A stretch of 6,770 bases of DNA, taken from contig DOQE01000050.1 of assembly GCA_003512585.1 (NCBI GenBank), positions 1-6,770 on the forward strand. The letters are read 5' to 3'. Of this stretch, positions 1 to 5,714 are shown piece after piece. Position numbers and translations under genes: made by a program. Under the pieces are notes generated by a model. It worked only from the letters and a program-made list of their open reading frames with translations. It was not told where the DNA came from and made no database searches. This DNA is from Bacillota bacterium (GTDB taxonomy: Bacteria; Bacillota_I; Bacilli_A; RFN20; CAG-826). The number at the start of each line of letters is the position of its first letter. Position 1 is the stretch's first letter.

Positions 1-1
1 G

Positions 2-160
2 GACGCGGCTACTGGTGAATATAACGATTTATATGGGGTAGCAGGAAATAAATTTTATCCATTGCATTTAACTAGCATTGATGATTTATCGGTTAATCCA
101 GTTGGAGAGTATTTAAGCGATGGAGGGGTAGCGGAAGGAGGTTTTGAAGAGACTTTCTAA
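2..160 (+). CDS. C-terminal fragment of a lipoprotein paralogous to the 351-1427 product
   Basis: The reading frame is open from the left edge (first full codon at 2) to a TAA stop at 158-160, giving the last 52 residues of a protein whose start lies outside the window. It is real coding sequence because it aligns with the C-terminus of the 358-residue protein encoded just downstream: both contain an LYGV segment, then DLSV followed by N/T-PVGE, SDGG, EGG and EE.F, with about 14 of 21 residues identical in the final block. The DNA differs at many synonymous sites, so this is an older duplication and not a recent copy. The paralog downstream is a secreted lipoprotein, so this one probably is too, but its signal peptide cannot be seen. 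The fragment ends a few residues after the shared block, whereas the downstream protein carries an extra LDSSVGE tail. Function is unknown. Confidence 0.85.
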   Translation, partial: DAATGEYNDLYGVAGNKFYPLHLTSIDDLSVNPVGEYLSDGGVAEGGFEETF

Positions 161-294
161 TTTTATTGAAGTAATAAAGGGGCAATTAAACGTATATCTA
201 TAATAAAAAATAGGCAAATTTGTGGAATTATTAAAAAATTAAGTATTTATCGATTCTTTTTGTTCATTTAGTTAAAAATTACTTTAAAAAAAAG

Positions 295-322
295 TTGACT
301 AGTTTTAGACCGGTTTTACTTT
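295..322 (+). promoter_or_regulatory. Candidate sigma-A-type promoter for the two-gene lipoprotein operon
   Basis: TTGACT at 295-300 matches the -35 consensus TTGACA at five of six positions. A weaker -10 candidate, TACTTT at 317-322, lies 16 bp downstream. A run of eight A residues (286-293) sits directly upstream of the -35 box, where an UP-like element would be. A start around 329-331 would give a leader of about 20 nt ending in the ribosome binding site at 338-345, which is a sensible spacing. The -10 box is poor, so either the promoter needs an activator or the exact -10 is misplaced. No other convincing promoter was found in the gap from 161 to 350. Confidence 0.45.
302..318 (+). promoter_or_regulatory. 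GTTTTA direct repeat between promoter boxes, possible operator
   Basis: GTTTTA occurs at 302-307 and again at 313-318, 11 bp apart, so both copies lie on the same face of the DNA helix and within the spacer/-10 region of the candidate promoter. The junction between them contains ACCGGT, a 6-bp palindrome at 309-314. Direct half-sites one helical turn apart in this location would suit a regulator that acts on a weak -10 promoter. Six-base repeats in AT-rich DNA are common by chance, so this is only a suggestion. Confidence 0.2.
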
Positions 323-350
323 ATGTCAATCAAAGCGAGAAGGAGCTTTT

Positions 351-1427
351 ATGAAAAAAACGAAAAACAAATTATTGCTCTGTCTTGCTTCATCCTTATT
401 TTTAGTGGGGTGCGGAGGAAACTCGACTGAAAGTTCCTCTACTCCAGTAGATGAAGCATCGACAAGCCAAACTTCAACAGACACAACGGATTCTAACTCT
501 TTCGAAGATAGCGGAACATCTTCAAATAGTAGCGAAGAAGAACAAGTAGTCACGATTGAAGAAGTAACTGGATTATTGCCTGGAAAAACAATTCAATTGG
601 TGGCCAAGTTAAACGGGGTAGAAAGCAATGCTACCTGGGCTATGGTCGACGATGGCGATACCGAATCGACTCTAACTGCAGAGGGTTTGCTAAAAGCAGG
701 CGTCACTGTTGGGGAAGTAAGTGTTAAGGCTACGATTGGAAAGGCAGAAGGCAGTTTGACTATTGCAATTGAAGAGCCAACTATTGATGTAGATAAATTA
801 GGCGTACCTACCTCATATAAGGTTACTTATTATTCAGAAACAGAGACTGAACCCACTCCGCTTGCTAGTTTAGAATTCGTCAAAGATAAGGGTATTTATC
901 TTGATATGAGTGCAGATGCTAGCGAATATGGTGAAGAATTTAAAGGCGGAATAATTGCTGAAAGCGATACCCTTTATAATTTTTTAGTCACCGGGAATGA
1001 AGCTAAATTCAATTACAACACGGATGCAAGAGAAGAAACTTTAACTGCATTGAATAATAGTTTTGATTTGGCTGGATCCATTAATTCTACTAATTATGAC
1101 TTCCTTTATTTAGATGAATATTATAACGAATACATGTACGAGCCTAAACTAGATTATGATGCTTCCGTCGAGTTTGGAATCATGCAAGAGTTAAGCATGA
1201 TTGAAAATGGTTACGAATCATTTTGCATAGGCGTGGATGCGACTACCTTAGCCCTTACTTGCTTATACGGAGTGATGGAATATGAGGGTGAATATTATTT
1301 TTTTGAAATGGGCTTAGATGAAATCACGGACTTATCCGTTACCCCAGTTGGAGAAAATGTATCCGACGGTGGGGAAGGCGAAGGTGGAGTCGAAGAACCA
1401 TTTTTAGATAGTTCAGTGGGAGAATAA
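351..1427 (+). CDS. Surface lipoprotein with BIG_2-type Ig-like domain
   Basis: This 358-residue protein has a classic lipoprotein signal peptide: basic MKKTKNK, a hydrophobic stretch, and the lipobox LVGC with the lipidated cysteine at residue 21. It should be anchored by lipid to the outer face of the cytoplasmic membrane. Residues 22-65 form a Ser/Thr/Glu-rich low-complexity linker. Residues 66-140 look like a bacterial Ig-like domain of the BIG_2 type (LLPGKTIQLVA, then a central Trp, then GEVSVKATIGKAEGSLTIAI). Residues 150-335 are a beta-rich, Tyr- and acid-rich domain without a recognised family; a LolA/LppX-like sheet is possible but not shown. The acidic, Gly-rich tail (327-358) matches the tail of the upstream partial gene. 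The start is fixed by GAGAAGGAG at 337-345, 5 nt before the ATG, and by the signal peptide. The next gene begins 5 bp after its stop, so the two are probably co-transcribed and translationally coupled. Binding or display is likely; no enzymatic motif is seen. Confidence 0.9.
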   Translation: MKKTKNKLLLCLASSLFLVGCGGNSTESSSTPVDEASTSQTSTDTTDSNSFEDSGTSSNSSEEEQVVTIEEVTGLLPGKTIQLVAKLNGVESNATWAMVDDGDTESTLTAEGLLKAGVTVGEVSVKATIGKAEGSLTIAIEEPTIDVDKLGVPTSYKVTYYSETETEPTPLASLEFVKDKGIYLDMSADASEYGEEFKGGIIAESDTLYNFLVTGNEAKFNYNTDAREETLTALNNSFDLAGSINSTNYDFLYLDEYYNEYMYEPKLDYDASVEFGIMQELSMIENGYESFCIGVDATTLALTCLYGVMEYEGEYYFFEMGLDEITDLSVTPVGENVSDGGEGEGGVEEPFLDSSVGE

Positions 1428-1432
1428 ACGAT

Positions 1433-4400
1433 ATGAAAAAGAAATCATTATTAATATTTTCCACTTCCTTTGCTCTTGGGATTGTTGCTTTAGGGACTGG
1501 ATGTGGTTTAAAAAATGAAGAAAAAGTAGATACAACTTTAGATGACGCGGTTCTTCCTAGCGATGAAATTGGGACAAAAATAAGGCTTGGTGAGAACAAT
1601 AGCGAAGGTAGCGTAACTACCCCAATTACTTTCGATGCCACTTTAGGCTATAGGGTGATTAATGAAACTAGCGGGGCAAAAAGCGTTCGCGTTTATGCTG
1701 CCTTAAACGGTTATAAAGGACTAAAGGGTGCTTCTTTGACTAGGAAAGTGACTGGAAGCGATGGGACTTTGGTAAAAGAGGAAAAGACAATGCAAGTAAA
1801 TTATGTCTATTCCTCGATTAAAGATGCCAATTTAGTTACCTGGGATACACCTGTTTCTACCGAAATAACTACTCCTTATTACATGGTTTATACCTTAAAG
1901 GATATTCCGGAAGAGCATTGGCTTGATACTGTTAATGTTTCCTTTGCTATTGATAATGGAAGCGAAGTTAGAAGTGGAGAAGCTATATATAACGTCCGTG
2001 GCTTAATCGGTGATGAAACGGAAGGTGTTGAATATGCACAAAGGACCGATGTCACCGATAAAAATGAATATTATGCAAGGGCAATTAATAAAACCATAAC
2101 AAAAGCTGTCGTCGCTTCTTCTTGTTATACTTACGAAGGGCATGTAGCTACTTTTATGGGCGAGGTTACTGCTCTAGATGCTACTAGCAATACCGGGGCT
2201 TTTGAAGGTTGCAGTTCCTTGACCGAAGTAGTTTTGCCAGATTCTATAAATTTCTTTGGCAACTATACTTTTTATAATGCATCGGCCCTTAAAAAAGTTA
2301 GATTCCCTAAGAATTTAACTTCTATTTCTAAGTCTGCTTGGAGCAACGCGAAATTTAAGGAAGTCCAATGGGACGCTTTAGCTTTTGCCAATCCAAATGA
2401 TGTAACCATTCCTTTTGATCTAGATCAGGTTACAATTTCTAGTGAAGTTACAAGTTTGCCAAAGACGTTCATGTCTAGCTCCTATAAAATCAAAAAAGTC
2501 GTTTATGATGGACCTTTAGCTAATTTCAACGCCCTGAAAACGGATGAAAATAAAGACAATGGTTTATTTGTTGATGGAGTTTACGCGACTGATAATACCA
2601 TTAATATTACCTATCATTTAGGTGAAGCCAATATTGCCGGCGAAACTGGGGATTATGTAGTTAAGTCTTTCCCTAACCAAGCTTTTACTCCTGCTACCCC
2701 TTCTTTATCAGGCAAAAAATTTGACGGATGGTATTTGGATGAGAACTTGACAACTCCATTCGATGAAACCTCTATTTTAACTGCCAATACAGACCTTTAT
2801 CCGAAGTTTTCGGATTTTGGAAATGGCATTTCAGCCGAAAAGCCAATTGTTCTAGGCGAAGAGAATGCTTCATTTAGCGAAACTTTGGTTCCTGGATATG
2901 AAGGCGTGTACTTTAAATATACTGCTCCGCTAGATTCTACTGCCAAATGGCATTATCTAAGGATAAATGAAGAAAATTCCGTTACTAATGCCGATTTGTC
3001 TATTGGTGTTTCTTCTTTAGGCAATCAAAAGATATTTGTATACAAAGATTCTGTAAGCGAAGAAAATTTGCAAAAGGATTCTTCTTCTAGCTACTTAACT
3101 GATAAATCCAATGTTCAAAAACTCTATTCTGATGACGGATTTAAAAGAGTTTGGATTGAACCAGGTGAGACATATTATTTCTATGCCGATGCTTATTACA
3201 GTTCATACAGTAAAGATAATCAATGGTATGGTGATTTGGCTATCGAATGGAAAACAAATGAAGCCGATACGATTGCTACTGCCCTTTCTTTGAATTATGG
3301 AGAAGAGGTAACCCCATCAGTTTCTTATAAAGCAGCTCCCGTTGCCTTATATAAATATGTCGCTACCTCTAGTAAACAAGTTGCCATTTTCTTAAATTCT
3401 TATAAACAATATTATGTAAATATCGTTTGTTATGATGCTACGGACGGAAATAACATTACTAAAGTAGTTGAAGCTAGGTCTAAATATGACACTTCTGCCA
3501 ATGTAGCGACCTCAACTACAGTCATGAATCTAGTTGAAGGACATACTTATGTTTTCCAAGCCTCGATTAATGACAAGACTACGGATGTAAAGTATTTCTC
3601 CTTTAAGCTAGATGATGTTCCTGCCGGAGCTAGCATATCCAATGCAATTGCCTATTCTATAGGAGAGACGATAAAATCTACTGATTTAGGTTTGAATTAT
3701 GTCTATTATTCCTTCTCTTTAAGCGAAGAAAAAACCGTTTGCTTTAATTTAAATGGTGGTTCTAGATACTATGCTAAAAAGGCTCAAATACTTAGCACTA
3801 CAGGTGAAGCGATTAGTGAAGAAGTAAAAGAAGTTGGCGTAGAAGAAGGGTCAGGATATTGGGCGGAAACTTATTTTGGCAATTTGCTTTCTTTAAGCAA
3901 GAAGCTTGAAGCAGGAACCTACATATTGAAAGTTTCCATGGATTCAAGCACTCAAGCTCCATCTGATATAGATATATCTTCTAAATACCTAGAAGCTGGC
4001 GATAGTTTTGACGATCCTTTAGTAGCGACAGTAGTTTCTAATTCTGCTACCCTTGTAGCTACAAGCGATGGCAAATTCTATTCCTTTGTCGCTGCAAATG
4101 AAGGATACATGCAATTTGATGTTACTGCTCCTGATGGAGTAAAAGTGGCATTGCTTGATTCTAATGGCAATGCAATCGCGACTGCTTCTAATGGAGGGAG
4201 TTTGGTAACTGAAGTTACTGCTAGCCAAACTGTTGTCCTTAAGGCTTTTGGTGCTAGCGGAGATGCTACAATATCAATATCCTATCCAAGCGAAATTCAG
4301 GACGGTAAGAGCCGTGATACTGCTTATGCTCTTGATTTCTCTGCATCGGAAGAAATAGATATTACCGATAAAACCGGTACATCTTCTATCGATAGCGTTT

Positions 4401-5530
4401 TCTTTAAATTCACTGTTTCAACTACTGGAACATATAGGTTCTACAGCAATTCAGAATCATTGGATAGCAAAGTGAACGGGGTTTATGAAGGCGAAATTGC
4501 TTCTAAGCTTAGTAATTCTTATAACGACGATGATCAAAATAAACATGCTGGCTTTACCAATTATAGATATGATTTCTATGTCGAGGTTCAACTAGAAGCA
4601 GGAAAGACTTATTATGCCGATGTCAAGTTACCCGCTAATGGCGATGCCAAGGCTTTAAAACTAGGATTATCGATGCTAAAACAAGGCGAAGTCCTTACTA
4701 ATCCAGTAGAAAAAGCTTGGGACGAGAATACTTTGACTATCTTATCTAATTCTAAGTCCATGTTCTATTCCTTTGTTGCCGATGAATCTCAAACTTATGA
4801 TTTAACTGCGTCTAGTTCTATTGAAGGAGTGACTCCAACTTTAACTTTGTATAAAGATGGGACTGCCGTTAAAAGCACTGGTTCGGGTTATAGATTCACG
4901 TTTGAAAAAGATGCCACTTATGTCTTAAATGTTATAACAAGCCAGACTTGCGATGTCACTATTACTAGGACTATTCATAATGGTCCATTTACTGGATCTG
5001 ATGTTCTTGGCCAATATAATGGTTGTGGGAACGGGTCTAGCTATTATAAGGCTAATATCGTTGCCGATGGAGTATATTGGGAATCTAGTACAGTTCTTGG
5101 TGAACCAAGTTCTGCTTTGACCACAACTGCAACTGGCTTAACTAAGTTTGTAGCAACTGCAAGTGGAGAAAAGACATTCTATTGCAACGGGACCGATATG
5201 TGGGCGTTTAATTCTTCTTATGTATATTTCTTAAGCAAGAGACAATCTACATATACTGCCGATGCCGTTGCTGGAGAAATGGCTAAGACTGCTAGTGCTA
5301 CTAATGAAACAGGGACCATTATCCAATCTATTAAAATTGATGATGGCACTAGAATTTATGGTATGTCTAAAGATGGCGAAGTTTATTTAGGCATTACCGT
5401 AGAATTTACTAACGGAGAAGACATTAAGAATGATGCTGCCTTTACTGTTAAGGATTCTTCCGGAAATACGATTGGAACTTATACTGGTGTTGGCGGCACT
5501 TTAACTGAAGTTACTGGCCCAAATGCCTAA
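1433..5530 (+). CDS. Large multidomain adhesin-like lipoprotein (BspA LRR, Flg_new, PPC-like repeats)
   Basis: This 1365-residue protein starts with a basic and hydrophobic signal peptide ending in LGTGC (Cys24). The lipobox is imperfect, with Gly at -3 and Leu at -4, so lipidation is likely but less certain than for its neighbours. Residues 25-215 are an unassigned beta-rich region. Residues about 218-370 resemble BspA-type leucine-rich repeats: GAFEGCSSLTEVVLPDS at 255, then NYTFYNASALKKVRFPK and further degenerate copies. Residues 390-459 match a Listeria-Bacteroides (Flg_new/InlB B-repeat) module with the hallmark FDGWYLDENLTTPFD. About six beta-sandwich repeats follow, starting near residues 464, 610, 731, 857, 957 and 1085; each begins with a G/D..S..PL or TAL-like motif and has a central YYSF-like strand, resembling PPC domains. 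Residues 1184-1365 are a separate C-terminal domain of unknown type. These module types are known from adhesion and surface-display proteins. The start at 1433 has GGGAG at 1418-1422, overlapping the previous gene, which suggests coupled translation. No catalytic triad, sortase motif or transmembrane anchor at the C-terminus is visible. Confidence 0.9.
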   Translation: MKKKSLLIFSTSFALGIVALGTGCGLKNEEKVDTTLDDAVLPSDEIGTKIRLGENNSEGSVTTPITFDATLGYRVINETSGAKSVRVYAALNGYKGLKGASLTRKVTGSDGTLVKEEKTMQVNYVYSSIKDANLVTWDTPVSTEITTPYYMVYTLKDIPEEHWLDTVNVSFAIDNGSEVRSGEAIYNVRGLIGDETEGVEYAQRTDVTDKNEYYARAINKTITKAVVASSCYTYEGHVATFMGEVTALDATSNTGAFEGCSSLTEVVLPDSINFFGNYTFYNASALKKVRFPKNLTSISKSAWSNAKFKEVQWDALAFANPNDVTIPFDLDQVTISSEVTSLPKTFMSSSYKIKKVVYDGPLANFNALKTDENKDNGLFVDGVYATDNTINITYHLGEANIAGETGDYVVKSFPNQAFTPATPSLSGKKFDGWYLDENLTTPFDETSILTANTDLYPKFSDFGNGISAEKPIVLGEENASFSETLVPGYEGVYFKYTAPLDSTAKWHYLRINEENSVTNADLSIGVSSLGNQKIFVYKDSVSEENLQKDSSSSYLTDKSNVQKLYSDDGFKRVWIEPGETYYFYADAYYSSYSKDNQWYGDLAIEWKTNEADTIATALSLNYGEEVTPSVSYKAAPVALYKYVATSSKQVAIFLNSYKQYYVNIVCYDATDGNNITKVVEARSKYDTSANVATSTTVMNLVEGHTYVFQASINDKTTDVKYFSFKLDDVPAGASISNAIAYSIGETIKSTDLGLNYVYYSFSLSEEKTVCFNLNGGSRYYAKKAQILSTTGEAISEEVKEVGVEEGSGYWAETYFGNLLSLSKKLEAGTYILKVSMDSSTQAPSDIDISSKYLEAGDSFDDPLVATVVSNSATLVATSDGKFYSFVAANEGYMQFDVTAPDGVKVALLDSNGNAIATASNGGSLVTEVTASQTVVLKAFGASGDATISISYPSEIQDGKSRDTAYALDFSASEEIDITDKTGTSSIDSVFFKFTVSTTGTYRFYSNSESLDSKVNGVYEGEIASKLSNSYNDDDQNKHAGFTNYRYDFYVEVQLEAGKTYYADVKLPANGDAKALKLGLSMLKQGEVLTNPVEKAWDENTLTILSNSKSMFYSFVADESQTYDLTASSSIEGVTPTLTLYKDGTAVKSTGSGYRFTFEKDATYVLNVITSQTCDVTITRTIHNGPFTGSDVLGQYNGCGNGSSYYKANIVADGVYWESSTVLGEPSSALTTTATGLTKFVATASGEKTFYCNGTDMWAFNSSYVYFLSKRQSTYTADAVAGEMAKTASATNETGTIIQSIKIDDGTRIYGMSKDGEVYLGITVEFTNGEDIKNDAAFTVKDSSGNTIGTYTGVGGTLTEVTGPNA

Positions 5531-5549
5531 TTTAATTCTTTAATTCCAT

Positions 5550-5586
5550 TACCCCCTAACCCTGAAAAAAGGGAAGGGGGTATTTT
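5550..5586 (+). terminator. Rho-independent terminator of the lipoprotein operon
   Basis: The arm TACCCCC (5550-5556) pairs perfectly with GGGGGTA (5576-5582). After a small internal loop (TAA versus AA), CCC at 5560-5562 pairs with GGG at 5571-5573 around an A-rich loop. TTTT follows at 5583-5586, with a second T-rich stretch at 5593-5597. The hairpin begins 20 bp after the stop codon of the large gene and is the only GC-rich element in the gap. The opposite strand has no U-tract next to the stem, so it appears to act only on + strand transcripts. Confidence 0.88.
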
Positions 5587-5700
5587 AATCAATTTTTATA
5601 ATCTAAATATTTAAAATTTGATTTTTTTAGCAAAAATGGTCTTGCTTTTATTTCTACCGGCTTTAATTTTACATTATTGGTTTTAAATCAATTTTTATAA
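5587..5700 (+). repeat. 15-bp intergenic direct repeat pair
   Basis: AATCAATTTTTATAA occurs exactly at 5587-5601 and again at 5686-5700. Both copies are preceded by TTTTA (5583-5587 overlapping the first copy; 5681-5685 before the second), so the near-match extends to about 19-20 bp. The first copy directly follows the terminator hairpin and the second directly precedes the ribosome binding site of the next gene, 99 bp apart. The sequence between them (5602-5685) is AT-rich with no ORF or hairpin that I can support, and no convincing -35/-10 pair. The pair could be a regulator site, the footprint of a small duplication, or chance in AT-rich DNA. Confidence 0.4.
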
Positions 5701-5702
5701 AA

Positions 5703-5711
5703 AAAGGAGGT
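5703..5711 (+). promoter_or_regulatory. Consensus ribosome binding site for the third lipoprotein gene
   Basis: AAAGGAGGT at 5703-5711 is a full match to the anti-Shine-Dalgarno core, with 4-5 nt to the ATG at 5715. It fixes the start of the downstream gene, which begins with a lipoprotein signal peptide. It is stronger than the sites of the other two genes, which suggests efficient translation. Confidence 0.85.
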
Positions 5712-5714
5712 AAT

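Noticed and set aside
199..204. Perfect TATAAT in the first intergenic gap
   Set aside because: No -35 box lies 15-19 bp upstream (the nearest TTGAAG is about 27 bp away), and it sits about 150 bp before the gene in AT-rich DNA where the hexamer is common.
161..294. Possible terminator after the left-edge gene
   Set aside because: Only weak A/T stems such as the 8-bp palindrome CAAATTTG at 215-222 are present; none is a GC stem followed by a T-tract.
354..360. A7 run just after the start codon as a phase-variation tract
   Set aside because: Seven A residues are short for slipped-strand switching, and they encode the Lys residues normally found at the start of a signal peptide.
326..553. Minus-strand 75-codon ORF over the start of the first lipoprotein gene
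   Set aside because: It lies antisense to a signal peptide and Ser/Thr-rich linker, which explains its Ser/Val-rich composition, and it has no ribosome binding site or recognisable domain.
1339..1641. Minus-strand 100-codon ORF spanning the junction of the two operon genes
   Set aside because: It is antisense to two well-supported coding regions, has no Shine-Dalgarno signal and no family resemblance.
5696..5701. TATAAA as the -10 box of the third lipoprotein gene
   Set aside because: The nearest -35-like TTGGTT (5677-5682) is only 13 bp away, and a start site there would remove or bury the ribosome binding site.
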